A stretch of 48,188 nt of DNA from Ophiothrix spiculata (Eukaryota > Echinodermata > Ophiuroidea > Amphilepidida > Ophiotrichidae): the NCBI GenBank assembly GCA_000969725.1, contig JXSR01S016114.1; one strand, given 5' to 3'. Positions 1-10,649 of this stretch are shown one piece after another (the first letter of the stretch is position 1; every line of letters starts with the position of its first letter). The position numbers and the translations under genes are program-made. Below the pieces are notes generated by a model. That model ran no database searches, was not told the origin of the DNA, and saw nothing but the letters and a program-made list of their open reading frames with translations.

Positions 1-956
1 GTATAATTGTATTACATATTATATTGTGTTAACATTATGAAATAAGTGCTATTGAAGTTATGTTTTATATGACTTATTAAATTGTGTGTTTAAATGTTTG
101 CTTCAAATTATAATAAAAGATAAAACAAAGACATGATGTCGAATGTTATACTTAATTGAAAAATATCTTATGCAAGACTCTAATCACTAAAGTTTTAAAT
201 TACACAAACACTTCAGAATTGCTTGAATTTTATCAAACAGAGTGAGTACAAATGCTGTTTTTTATTTCCAAATCAAAATCGATCGATTTTTACTTCCTAC
301 TATATTCAAAATAAACACAACATAAATGTTTGAACGTGTTTGTCAATATTTTTTGCAAAAACAAAACAAAACAAAACAACATGTATCATAGCAAAATTAT
401 TATACTGTGCAGGATCTTAAACTGAGATGCTATTTCTTTGCCCAGGGCGGATGCTTCAGATCTGGTTACAGCTGAGCCTTGGTTCCTCATGACATAACAT
501 CACCATTCAGGACAAAGAGAATTGCCCTGAGATATCTGTGTTTCTTGAATGTGATGAATTGTGATGTCAAATGCATGACACCAGGTACATAGATTGATTG
601 GTCAGACATAGACCAATCTTGTAATACTTAGTAGGAAGAATTTTAATTTAGTCTAGTGGACAGACATTATTGAAAGATGACCACACATTGGAATTCCAGA
701 CATGTCCTAGGGTTACTGAAAAAGGTATATCATTAGAAATGTTGTTACATATGTTGTATTATTGTTTCCGTCGATATAAATAACTATACATATTTCTAAC
801 GTTTTTAAATAAAGAAAAGGGACAACAATTACAAGAAAAATGTTGTACACCTCTTACACCATGTACCAGGTGTCCACAAAATATTAAAAATATGTCGTTT
901 GTAGAAACTATAACAGTTTGAGAAATCGAACTCTTCTAGAATGCTTATTATGTAAT
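1..956. other. AT-rich stretch, no gene seen
   Basis: No reading frame of interest, RNA gene or paired repeat was recognised here. A short run of AAAAC units lies at about 357-379. Confidence 0.5.
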
Positions 957-1501
957 TTAAGGGGTTTTCTCAGAGATACAAAATCTCCATTGATTTTCTT
1001 GAGAATTTAGAATTTGGTAGATTTAAAGTATATACAATAAATAGGTCACCGTGCTCGTTCTCGAGATACAGATATTTCAAAAAGTAGGCCTACATGTTTT
1101 CCCGAACATTCACTCGATTTACCACGCAAAACTCCAAAAAGTCGATCTTTTGTGCTTTTGAAATAGTAAATGCTCCGTTAATTTTTGCAGTTTTAACATT
1201 ATGTTAAAGCATTTTTTGCGTACTTCAAAATACTGAAATAAAATAGGGTCACCGTGTTAGTTTTCAAGACAATTAAATTTGATTACTTTGAAGGCACATC
1301 TGCATCTGCATAATTCCCCGGGTATATATTACACAGCAATGTGGTGCGTTATTAACCAAACGCGTTAGTAAAGCATCCGTGTGCAGTGAAATTTGTGCAC
1401 GCAAAACGGATGCAATTTTTTTGTTTTATTTTTTACTATTTATGAAAAAAACACGTTATCCGGCAGCCGTAAGCAACTGCATCTCTGAGAAAACCCCTTA
1501 A
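957..1501. mobile_element. TTAA-flanked inverted-repeat element (piggyBac-like MITE)
   Basis: The element is bounded by TTAA at 957-960 and 1498-1501. Next to these are perfect 17-bp inverted repeats, GGGGTTTTCTCAGAGAT at 961-977 and its reverse complement at 1481-1497. TTAA target duplication is the hallmark of piggyBac-type transposition. There is no transposase inside, so it would be non-autonomous. An internal direct repeat containing GTCACCGTG occurs near 1047 and 1249. Unlike the 7.3-kb and 38.8-kb elements, the interior is not a palindrome. Confidence 0.75.
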
Positions 1502-2536
1502 TATCTCTGCATTATTATTTTCTGTCATATGTCATGAAATTAAAAAAAAAAGAAGTAAAAACCCGATTTTAAATAAATTTAATGCACAAACTTTGTATTG
1601 AGTTTCAATTGAATGTGCAAGAGTAAATGTAGGTCAGAACAAAAGCTATTCAATAAAGATATTCTCATGTTATACTGTCATTTGTCATGAATTCATGCCG
1701 TTAGAAATCAAATCGTCTTTTTGTCTTGATAATTGAGCACATTTTCTCATTATTCCTTAACTTTCGCGCCACAGTTGATTGACAGGTACGTTGTAAACAA
1801 CCCATTCTGGAATGTATGTAATGCGACCGGGAAATGCAGTTATCTCTAATATGCATAGAGCATTTACTAGAATCTGGTTCGATGATTATTTATCGTGTTT
1901 ATATAAAATAAAATAAAGTATTAATAATAAGTTGTACCCAGGCAATGCTTTCATGTAAACTAATAATTTATCATAGGGACACCGGGTACCTTAGTCAATG
2001 ATTTTGAATTGATTAAAACAGCATGTTTGCATGCAATACGTGTCCCTCTTTAGTATTTTTGTCAAGTATTGTTATGATCATAATCAAAATCCAGAGACTA
2101 TTATAATATAATATCCTGGGCAAAATCATAACAAAGGATTTTTATACTCAGTTTTATACCATGTATACTACACCATATAAGTATTCTAAACATAAATTTG
2201 ATTCTCCTCATACAAAAGTGGCAAACCATATAGCCAAATTTGAGCAATGATTTTCAAGTGAAGGCTGCTTCCCCGGGGCTGCTTCTAACGAACATATTCT
2301 TTAAATCCATTATAATTATGGAAATCGCATTTTTAATGTTTTACATGAGGAATCACTCGAAGCCACCTATTATAAGAAGAACGAATTATAAATGAAACTA
2401 CAACATGTATTAAATAGCAGGTGAATAGTAAAACCAGGAAAGTGGTAAAACACACTAGTGTGAGCTGTTTTTTTAAAAATTTACGAAACAAATAACAGTA
2501 CACTTTAAAGCGTTCTCCCTCTCTCTATATATTTTT
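1502..2536. other. No gene recognised
   Basis: AT-rich sequence without a usable open frame. GGACAC near 1976 and GTGTCC near 2040 could be ends of a very small inverted repeat, but the match is too short to call. Confidence 0.4.
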
Positions 2537-2680
2537 GACACAATCGTTGAGGACGCAGTAAGCATTTTCGCTTCATAAAACGAAACGATCAGTTTAAAAA
2601 AGAGGGCGTTGACACATTAGCTGCAGAGGACTTAATAGAGGTAACTGATGCCAATGAACGATGCGATTTTGATATGGTAT
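2537..2680 (+). repeat. Dispersed exon-like repeat, copy 1
   Basis: This stretch matches 5467-5605 in the same orientation. The best block is TCGTTGAGGACGCAGT, followed by a weaker middle and a conserved GAGGGC and CGATGCGATTTT. One frame reads FKKEGVDTLAAEDLIEV and then TDANERCDFDM, ending at a GTATGT that could be a splice donor. The pattern of a hydrophobic helix followed by GVD and an acidic DL pair recalls the second half of a SAM domain, but that is a weak resemblance. It may be a decayed exon duplicated with its neighbour, or an unclassified repeat. Confidence 0.4.
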
Positions 2681-3092
2681 GTATGGCAAATTGAAGATAA
2701 CTTGACTTGCTTAAATTGTGACTATTAGTATTATGTTATATATTGTCATATTTGGACGGTTTAAATAATAAATGTTTTGTCGGAGGGGTTTTAAACACTT
2801 TCAAAAAGGCTTCAGCAGTATATAGGCTCTATATGTTTTGTATTAACAATGTTTAAATTACAATAAAGATAGATCATGTATACTTTACTATGACTCTCAT
2901 TTAAAAGAGTCTTGTCTGCCTTGTCTGTCTGATTATGATATGATACAAATACCATACTTATAAATGAACGTTTCTGTTAATTTTGTTTGAATCTTTCCAT
3001 TATTTCAATAGCAGCTTCTTGTTGCTACCAAAAATATCCTGTTCCGTATATGGCAAGCTAAATGCTCAAATTATAGAAAAACCAAGTACATC
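2681..3092. other. No gene recognised
   Basis: AT-rich spacer with no recognisable coding or RNA signal. Confidence 0.4.
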
Positions 3093-3535
3093 ACAGACAA
3101 ACTGAGTTTTTCTGAGAAAAACTCGGTTTTTCTGGTTAAAAACTCAGTTTTTCTGGATAAACGTAGTTTCTCAAGTAAAAATCCGAGTTTTTTAGAGAAA
3201 CTGAGTTTATCTGAGAAGAACTGAGTTTATCTGAGAAAAACTCAGTTTATCTAAGAAACACAAAACTTAGTTTATCTTATGAAAAACTTATTTTATGTGC
3301 AAAACTTTGTATTTCTGATAAACTCAGTTGATCTAATAAACCTAGTTTATCTAATAAACCCAGTTTATCTGAGAAAAACTCGGTTTATCTGAGAAAACTT
3401 AGTTATCTGAGAAAAACTCAGTTTATCCGAGAAAAAGTTATCACATGAAAAACTTGGTTTTTGCGCAAAACTGTGTACTTCTGATAAACTCAGTTGATCT
3501 GAAAAACTTAGTTTATCTGATATACTCAGTTTTTC
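3093..3535. repeat. Self-complementary minisatellite
   Basis: About 440 bp of degenerate short units, alternating AAACTCAGTTTATCT and CTGAGAAA. The spacing varies at roughly 17-26 bp. Because ACTGAG and CTCAGT are reverse complements, each unit can pair with its neighbours and the tract is locally palindromic throughout. An apparent 133-residue minus-strand reading frame at 3365-3766 reads repetitive FSDKLSFS-type peptide here and is a by-product of the repeat. Confidence 0.8.
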
Positions 3536-3611
3536 AACATATATTGAGCATTCGGCGTCAACAAACATAAATCCTAGTTGTTCTGAATTGAAGCTGATTG
3601 ACAAGCGCCTA

Positions 3612-3883
3612 CACTGCAAGAAAGTTGGGCAAAATACATCCCTAGCAACTGTTCGGCAAACTAAAAAAGCACTGTAGATCAGACACTTTTGCCAAAATTT
3701 TGTAATGCTTTTACCCCACAGATGGCAGATGGACTCGCGTTTCTGCTCAAATAGTTTGCCCAACATTAGGGCAGGGATGTGTGCCCAACAGTGATATTTG
3801 TATTTTGCCCAACGTTGGTAGGGATGTATACTTCAGCAACGTTGGGCGAAATCACCCCCAAAATGCTCAACTTTCTTGCAGTA
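3612..3883. mobile_element. TA-flanked inverted-repeat element
   Basis: The left end CACTGCAAGAAAGTTG is preceded by TA. The right end mirrors it as CAACTTTCTTGCAGTA, followed by TA. The interior has further mirrored blocks around GTTGGGC and CATCCCTA. Target TA and the inverted ends fit a Tc1/mariner-like MITE. The terminal base differs between ends (C versus T), consistent with decay. Confidence 0.65.
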
Positions 3884-3983
3884 TATAAAGCTTTTGTGAC
3901 GCGACCTTGTCCTGTATGACTAATAATCTAAGTAAAGCCCTGACCTTAGCCGAAGGCCGGAGTGGGGTGCGCAAAAGAGAAAC

Positions 3984-4433
3984 TAGGGCACAAATGTGAC
4001 CGTCCACCCCAAAACAGCAGTAAATGCCAGCTCTTGTCATTTTCACTTTTTTAATTATTTGCCAAGACCATACTTTAAGGATTAAAATGACACCTTAATG
4101 AACTTCACACGATTTCCAGAAGTCAAGTTATGGTCCGCCAAAGGTTGTCAGGGAGTAAAACGTATAACTGAGATAAACGCGTTCAAAGATTAGTAAGCCC
4201 TATATTTTCTGTTGATCGTCTTAAGAATATGCCAATTTATTTCACATTTCCTATCATTTTCTTGAAATGAAACTTTGCTGGTATTTTGTAGTAAGCACTA
4301 GGATTGTAAATCTGTCAATAAATCAATTTCGGCAAATTATGACCTCGACATGTATTTTCGAAAACCTGTAGCGCAAAATGAAGTTTCTGGCATTTACTGC
4401 TCATACGGGTTGGACGGTCACAAATACACTCTG
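3984..4433. mobile_element. Inverted-repeat element with GTGACCGTCC ends
   Basis: The left end reads TGTGACCGTCC and then AGCAGTAAATGCCAG near 3995-4030. The right end, near 4394-4430, is the reverse complement with a few changes. Arms are about 40 bp and the total is about 450 bp. The outermost bases are imperfect, so I cannot name the target duplication or superfamily. No coding capacity. Confidence 0.65.
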
Positions 4434-5210
4434 TTTAATAGGGGAAAAGAATGACTATTATTCTAGTTTAACAGCCCAGATCTTGAGAGTGGTTAGAGTG
4501 GTAGAGTGTCAATATTGACTATCATAAGTATACTCTCTTTTGTTTTCGACACCTTAAGTCTGTTAAAAGTTAACATTTTTAATTAACACTCATAATTATC
4601 ATCATTTTAATTAAAGACAATCCTTGTTTAAGGCCTTTAAAATGTCTCTCTTTCTCAAATGTAAAAATATTCGCATTGTTTACCTACTCTTCGAGTGAAA
4701 AGTGTAATAATTAAAGCTGAAAAATCTTTTGACCTTTTTGGCATTCTAATGTTCACCATTTCACTTTTATTGTCGAAACAATAACTATTGAAAAGAAAAA
4801 GTGGATTATTCAAAATCCGGGGGGGGGGGGGGCTCCCTAACAGTAAGCGGGATACCTATGTCCAGCGGTCAAGAACCCCTTTTCATGCCTCCAGGCCGCT
4901 TATTAGATCCCAATTTTCTACATGGTTCAGTTATTTAGTACCTATTTTTAACAAAACTAACGACATTTTTATTGCGATAACTAGGCATCAAGATTTGAAT
5001 AACAAGTACCTTTTGTCACGACGGGTCGTCATCTGAAGTCAGCAACGTGCATGGAACTCATGTCAGAGCTAGTGTTTTGAATGGCCTCGCTGCCCCGCTC
5101 GCTATTTTGAAATATTTTGCATTTCATGTGAAATGTAATGAATGTGAATAAGACAGTTAATAATGTAAAAAGAATAACACGATACACCAACAAAATAGAA
5201 ATTTATCAAA
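4434..5210. other. No gene recognised; G-run inside
   Basis: Apart from the homopolymer at 4819-4832 nothing is identifiable. An 82-residue frame at 4788-5036 runs through the G-run and shows no motif. Confidence 0.4.
4819..4832. repeat. Poly-G run of 14
   Basis: Fourteen consecutive G bases. Such runs are prone to sequencing-length error and can form G-quadruplex-like structures. Confidence 0.9.
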
Positions 5211-5290
5211 ACGACTATGACGGGCTTCGAACCTACGGTCTCTAGACTCCAGAGCTTTAACCACCGGACCAGCAAACTGACTACGTGATG
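5211..5290 (-). repeat. tRNA-like SINE head
   Basis: On the minus strand the sequence has an A-box-like TGGTCCGGTGGTTAAAGC, an anticodon-arm-like segment, and a B box GGTTCGAAGCC at the expected distance. The T-stem is mismatched, so this is not a working tRNA gene. Internal RNA polymerase III promoter boxes in a degraded tRNA frame are typical of a SINE head. No clear tail or target duplication was found. Confidence 0.5.
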
Positions 5291-5466
5291 AAAGGGCATT
5301 TAAAAATATATTCATGCGTATTCAAAGTAATTATTTGCATTGTGCAATGATAGAAATTTCGGTGTTGCAACATGTTGAGTTTCAGTGTCAGGACTTTTAC
5401 ATCAATTTTGTGTTAGAAATTAAGTGGCTTCTATTAATCGTATCCTGTACCGTCTGCATTGCCCCG

Positions 5467-5605
5467 ACACAGTCGTTGAGGACGCAGTGAATATTTTCTG
5501 TACATGAAATTGACGCAGATTCTCAGAAAATGAGGGCATTAAAAGTTTATTTGTAGAGAACATGGAGAAAACGGGCATGGGTGAGCGATGCGATTTTTGA
5601 AATTC
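5467..5605 (+). repeat. Dispersed exon-like repeat, copy 2
   Basis: Partner of 2537-2680. The frame matching copy 1 reads EGIKSLFVENMEKTGMGERC and then DF and a stop. The paired residues EG, then a hydrophobic helix, then ERCDF are shared by both copies, which suggests coding ancestry. This copy lacks the splice-donor-like sequence of copy 1. Family not recognised; a SAM-like fold is a guess. Confidence 0.4.
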
Positions 5606-5899
5606 TAAGAAGGAGTTTAATAAATCACAAAATAATGTGTTTTGTTTCCTTAGGTTTACTTCGTTTTTTAAAAGATTCTATGTACCATCCTGTTAAAAAG
5701 TAATTTGTATGATATGTATCTGTATTACCCTATCAAATACAAATTTGTATAATGTGTTTTGCCTTCTACATTAACTATCTTGAGGCAACATAATTAAGTA
5801 ATGGTGATATTTTTTTAAAGTGCCTGTTACAGACATGTATGTTAAGATAAAATATTTTTCCTTACTTACTTGTAATAAATTATCATTAATAATACTCAA

Positions 5900-6435
5900 T
5901 GTCTGTGTGTCTGTCTGTCTGTCTGTCCATCTATTTTCTCGGAGATGGTGGGTAACACGCTCCTGAAACTTGGTGGGTGGGTACAACTTGGTCCGAGGAG
6001 GATCGAGTTTGCGTTTTTGAGGGGGTCCGGTAAGGTCATCCAAGGTAAAAGGTGATCTAGAAGTCAAATCTTAAAATTGTCCAAAAAGTTGACCTGAGGT
6101 CATCCCAGGTCATTTCGAGGACACAGTCATAATTCCTGAACCCTTGACCCTACCTAGACCAATCTTGGACCATGAATAGCAATTGGGCCCTTGTGTATCA
6201 TAGGGGTGGTCCGGTGGGGTCATCCAAGGTCAAAGATCAATCTGAGGTCAAATCTTGAAATTGTCCAAAAAGTTGACCTGAGATCATCCCAGGTCATTTC
6301 GAGGTCACGGCCATAACTCCTGAACCCTTGACCCTCCCTGGACCAAACTTGGACCATGAATAGCAATTGGTCCCCTTGATTCATTCAGGGTAATCTACGG
6401 TCATTTCAAAGTGACCATTACAACTATGCGCGGGC
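5900..6435. repeat. GTCTGTCTG-headed repeat with two 184-bp units
   Basis: A TCTG microsatellite (about 5900-5928) leads into two direct units with a period of 184 bp; the anchor GGTCCGG recurs at 6024 and 6208. Both units carry GGTCATCC, TCCAAAAAGTTGACCTGA and CCTGAACCCTTGACCCT. The right end reads GCGCGGGCCCTCTAGT. A GC hairpin followed by CTAG resembles a Helitron 3' end (CTRR), but no matching 5' end was established. No protein. Confidence 0.6.
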
Positions 6436-6944
6436 CCTCTAGTATGATAATATTGCTCAATAAAGGCTGAAAAAATGTGTTTTGCACGTTTGCTGCGTTT
6501 TTAAAAAGATTTGAAGACAAATCCAAAATCAATCGTATTTAAAATTTTCGTCAACGATATCAATTTTAAGGCAACAGACGATATCACAATAACTTGATAA
6601 ATGTATCTCAATAATCTTTAAATGTCATTAGACGTAATCCTGTATTCTTTATTTGATAATTAGTAGTTTCAAATGTTTTTTAATTCGACATGGCCGTATA
6701 ATGATGGCCGCATGAAAGCACAACTTGGCTACTCTTTAACTAATTTTAACGTTTTGTTTTCAACAACCACAACAAACCTTTCTATTCATTTGTTTCTTGA
6801 TTCCAAAAAGTATAAAAAAGATTTCAAAATCTCGTGAATGGATATTTTAGTAAGGTTTTCTAGAAAAATGTGGGGTTAAAATATTTTTTCCAATCAACCC
6901 ACTCACACAAGCGTGTATGTTATTGTTAAAATTGTTAAAATCAT
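6436..6944. other. No gene recognised
   Basis: AT-rich spacer between the 184-bp repeat pair and a LINE remnant. Confidence 0.35.
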
Positions 6945-7215
6945 AAATACATTTAATCAAAATAAAAGTCCTGGTTATGACGACATCAGCAATGTGATTA
7001 TCAAACGAGTTCCTCGAGAAATAGCAGATCTAATCAATATTATTATTCAATTGTTCTCTTTTAACGGGAACAGAACCAGATCAAATTAAGATTGCAAAGG
7101 TTATTCCAATTTACAAAAATATGACGCTGACATAATAGACCTGTATCTGTATTTCCAATAGATGTATGGAATTTATTGAAAAATATTTTAAATGAAAACC
7201 AATTTAGATTCCGCT
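6945..7215 (+). pseudogene. LINE reverse-transcriptase fragment
   Basis: Conceptual translation reads NKSPGYDDISNVIIKRVPRE, then EIADLINIIIQLF, then after a frameshift KIAKVIPIYKN and finally NENQFRFRS. These match the order of early reverse-transcriptase motifs in CR1/Jockey-type LINEs (SPGxDxI, then KxAxVxPIYK, then QxGFR). Several frameshifts and stops, no catalytic YADD portion and abrupt ends show a dead fragment. The next element begins about 120 bp downstream at a TTAA site. Confidence 0.7.
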
Positions 7216-7336
7216 CAAAATCAAAACCTTAAACTTAAAGAATACGAACAAAATTAACTTATTATAAAAATAACATTTAACTCCTTTGTTAACTTTGGAC
7301 ATTTCTTGTCTTTATTTGTTTTTATTTTTTTTGTGC

Positions 7337-8077
7337 TTAAGGGCCCTGTCAACCCTTTTTTTGAGAAATGTTGTTTGCCCTGTAACTCAGCAACGGATAA
7401 TTAAATTCAAATAAAAGTATACATTTCTAGAAGCGGATTTGCATACTGAACATGATGGTCAGGTTATTTTTGGACCAAAAAGTGTAATTTTGGACCTAGG
7501 GTCCAAAAATCATGTTTCTGAGCCCAAAATGTTACGGGAAAGCTAACTAAATTTTGCTTTGGTAAAATTTTGAACCATTTTACTTTTTAGAATCTAGAAA
7601 GCAATATCTAGGAACGCTTTTCTTAAATTTTTGATTTTTTCTTATTTTTTGAAATATTGCCAAAAATAGGTCAAAAAATGTCATATTTTGCCAACGATGG
7701 TGTCAGGAGTGGGATTTTTTGACATTTTTGGACCAATTTTTGACAATATCTCAAAAACTAAGAAAAAAATCAAAAAAATCAAAAATGCGTTCCTAGATTT
7801 TGCATTCTAGGTTCTACAAAGTAAAAAAGTTCAACATTTTACCAAAGCAAAGTTTAGTTAGCTTTCCCGTAAATTTTTTGGCCAAAAACACGATTTTTTG
7901 ACCTTTTTTTGACTTTAGGGCCAAAATTTCACATTTTGGTCTAAAAATGACCTGACCATCATGTTCAACATGCAAATCCTCTACTAAAAATGTATACTTT
8001 TATTTAATTCAATTATCCGTTGCTGAGTTACAGTGCAAAAACTATATCTGAAAACAAAGGGTTGACAGGGCCCTTAA
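7337..8077. mobile_element. TTAA-flanked full-length palindrome, copy A
   Basis: Bounded by TTAA at 7337-7340 and 8074-8077, with ends TTAAGGGCCCTGTCAACCC and its mirror. The whole element is one imperfect palindrome with arms of about 365 bp centred near 7707. For example, GTAACTCAGCAACGGATAAT at about 7382 is mirrored near 8010, and CGGGAAAGCTAACTAAA near 7535 is mirrored near 7855. The arms are rich in TTTGGACC/GGTCCAAA. There is no coding capacity. Relatives are at 38797-39507 (both ends intact) and 46190-46605 (ends lost). Confidence 0.85.
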
Positions 8078-8143
8078 GTAGTGTATGCCGGTTTTCCTTG
8101 TTTTGATTTTCTTATGCTTTTGTTATGTATTTTTAATCCATGA

Positions 8144-8185
8144 GGTTGATCCCTTATTTTAATTAATTAAAATAAGGGATCAACC
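8144..8185. repeat. Perfect 42-bp palindrome
   Basis: The left half GGTTGATCCCTTATTTTAATT is followed directly by its exact reverse complement, with no loop. Weaker pairing continues a few bases outside. It may be the remnant of a small inverted-repeat element; it contains the motif TTGATCC, also common in the elements starting 0.5 kb downstream. Confidence 0.9.
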
Positions 8186-8668
8186 CCATTTAATTAATTA
8201 ATTTATTTATTTATCTATACATTCCGCTATGACATTAAAAATCACACAAATACTAAAATATAAAACATTTACAATACAGAAAAAAGATTTCATTTAATAA
8301 CATTTGTAAAATCTTGCCTCAGTAAGCTAGTCTGTAGGAGCTAAGAGCAAAATGTCGCCTGAAAAGTGTGGCACCTCCAACTCACTGAGACATTATAAAA
8401 CATGGGGGGAAAGATATAAAATTAAAGTGTCCAGCTCCAGCTCTTCAAAAGTTATGTCAGTAAAACAAGACATTTTTTTATGGTTGGCATTTTAGAAAAT
8501 AAATCAATTATTATATCAAGATAATGCATTGTGAAGCATATGCAACCACAATTTCCGATTTTAAGTTCAAATAGGGCTGGAAAACCATGGATCCAGATTT
8601 TTATTTTCATTTCCAAATTTGAATTACGGTGCAAACAACCCTAAAATGGTCGACTCCTTGTTATCATA
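8186..8668. other. No gene recognised
   Basis: AT-rich spacer. A 60-residue minus-strand frame at 8452-8634 has no recognisable motif. Confidence 0.35.
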
Positions 8669-9296
8669 CGCTCTTAGAACGCTAGGATCAAATATATGAG
8701 TAGTTTTCCGGATCACTTTATTTTGATCCTTTAAGGATCATTTTTGATCAATTGTTGGATCGTTTTGACCCGTTTCCAGATAGATATCAACAAATTATGG
8801 ATCAATTACCCAGATAACACCAATATCGGTTTTCGATCGCCAATCTTGGCATTGGCATTATCTCACTAAGCAATATTGGGCTAATATTTGCATTTTATGG
8901 GGATTTTGTTATTGGCATCACATTGGCAACCTAAATTGGTCCAATATTGGTACAAAATGTTGGTAGGATATCATAATGCCATCGTTAAGATTAAACACCA
9001 CAGAAAATATTAATTTAATCCATTTCAGCATCATTTTGACAGAAATATTTGATCCTGGAGAAGGAACATTTGATTCAGTTTGATCCTAAAGTAGGATCAC
9101 AAGCAACATTTACATCCAATTAAGGATCATTATTTTGATCCATTTCAGTATCATTTAACATAAATATTTAATCCCATTTTGGATCAAACTTTTTGATCCT
9201 GCTTATCGGATCACTTTGATCCGGAAAGGGTAAGCTCATATTTGATACTAAAAAGAATCAAAATTGATCCTTTTTGATCCTGGCTTTCTAAGAGTG
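8669..9296 (+). mobile_element. GATCC-array TA element, copy 1
   Basis: Flanked by TA at 8667-8668 and 9297-9298. The left end is CGCTCTTAGAACGCTAGGAT; the right end mirrors a CACTCTTAGAAAGCCAGGAT end. The interior is a dense array of GGATCAAA and its complement TTTGATCC, on both strands. A foreign block at 8812-8980 is shared with the copy at 36011-36362. No transposase. TA targets suggest a Tc1/mariner-like MITE. Confidence 0.8.
8812..8980. mobile_element. Block nested in GATCC element
   Basis: Starts at a TA with CCCAGATAACACCAATATCG and continues with a TTGGCATTGG-rich interior. It interrupts the GATCC array and is present, in the opposite orientation, in 36011-36362. The start resembles the end CCCAGATAGCAAAG of the element at 44715-45483, so it may be a member of that group. 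The right boundary is not certain. Confidence 0.5.
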
Positions 9297-9504
9297 TAGC
9301 AAACATATAAAAATACGGATTCATAGTTTTATTCGTACTGTACTCAAACACCCTTCACCCAAATTTGGTGTACATGCGACATTCCGTTCTTTAGTTACAT
9401 TCGTTCTCGTGTTTAGCCAATCAGAGGCCTCACGTCATTACCATGGTAACCAATTAAAACATACAGACAGACTTGACATTAAATATGGAATATATTTTTC
9501 GGCA

Positions 9505-10148
9505 CACTCTTAGAAAGCCAGGATCAAATATGAGACAAAAAGGATCAATTTTGATCCTTTTTAGGTATCAAATATGAGCTTACCCTTTAAGGATTAAAGT
9601 GATCCAAAAATAAGGATCACAATTCTTGATCCGAAAAAAGGATCAAATATTTCTAATAAAAAAGATCTGCCTAAAAATATCTCACTGAACTGACCCTAGC
9701 AGGGTTTGAAACCACGCCGCACGTACACCATATAAATTACGAGACCATCGCTCTAACCACTCGGCCAAGGGACAGGCAGCTGTCAAGTGTGGTGAAATCA
9801 TCGTATTTATACCATTGTATACATTCTCGGCTATGTAGTGGATATGGTGTGAACTCAAATATGAGACAAAAGATCATGTTAGATCCAAACGCGGTATCAA
9901 ATATGAGCTTATCCTTTCCGTATCAAAGTAATCCAGAAATACGGATCAAAACTTTGATAATGTAATCAAAAAGGATCAATATAAAATAATCCTAAAACCG
10001 GATCAAAAATGATCCTGGTAAATTTGATCCATTTGTATATATTGATCCGAAAAAGGATCAAAACGATCCACGTTGGATCAAAAGTGACCCTTAAAGGATC
10101 AAAATAAAATGATCCGGAAAACTATTTGATCCCGGCCTTCTAAGAGTG
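9505..10148 (-). mobile_element. GATCC-array TA element, copy 2
   Basis: The left end is CACTCTTAGAAAGCCAGGAT and the right end mirrors it as CCTTCTAAGAGTG. TA follows on the right; the left flank is CA, probably a mutated TA. The interior is again an array of GGATCAAA and TTTGATCC. Its right half, reverse-complemented, aligns with the left half of copy 1, so the two neighbours are in opposite orientation. A tRNA-like insert lies at 9691-9773. Confidence 0.8.
9691..9773 (-). repeat. tRNA-like sequence inside GATCC element
   Basis: On the minus strand it has TGGCCGAGTGGTTAGAGCG (A box and D arm of Leu/Ser-type tRNA) and GGTTTCAAACC (B box) about 83 nt end to end. The acceptor stem does not pair well, so it is a tRNA pseudogene or SINE head that landed in the element. 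Confidence 0.6.
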
Positions 10149-10649
10149 TAGGTTTCCATCTTGAATAATCCGCCATACCTCCAGGAGTGTGTATTTCTTC
10201 ATATTTGTACATGTAAACTTTAAACTAAGACCCTTTTTGTGTATACCTAGGTGACAAAGAGGTAATGGGGAACTTGAAAGCACAAAAACCTCTAAAATTT
10301 GGATCTAAACTCGTGCACCATAGTACGGAATTAAGGAAATTAAATTTGCAGTAGTTTCTTTAATGCTTTACCTGGACGCTAGAAATTTTACAAGGTTGTT
10401 TTACATATTGTTGGTTACAAATTATGACCAAACACTAATTGCTATGTCATACATAAGACGCGTACAGCGCATGGACTCTCCATGCGGACATTCCACTCCT
10501 GATTGGAGAGTTCGGACACTTATCTCAGCCCAAGTATTAAGCACAGCCTAAAGTTGCTCCTGTACATGGTGGTTTAAAGTTACTCCAGTACATGGTGGTT
10601 TGATGTAACTTGCTGTTCATCGATGTGTTACTTAAGCGGAGAAGTCCTC
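10149..10649. other. No gene recognised
   Basis: Contains one short tandem duplication (10550-10601). A 62-residue frame at 10363-10551 has no motif. Confidence 0.35.
10550..10601. repeat. 26-bp tandem duplication
   Basis: Two head-to-tail copies of a 26-bp unit ending TACATGGTGGTTT, differing at two positions. Confidence 0.85.

Noticed and set aside
3093..3535. CRISPR-like repeat array
   Set aside because: The units are degenerate, self-complementary and without unique spacers.
3365..3766. 133-residue minus-strand frame
   Set aside because: Most of it reads through the self-complementary minisatellite, giving repetitive peptide.
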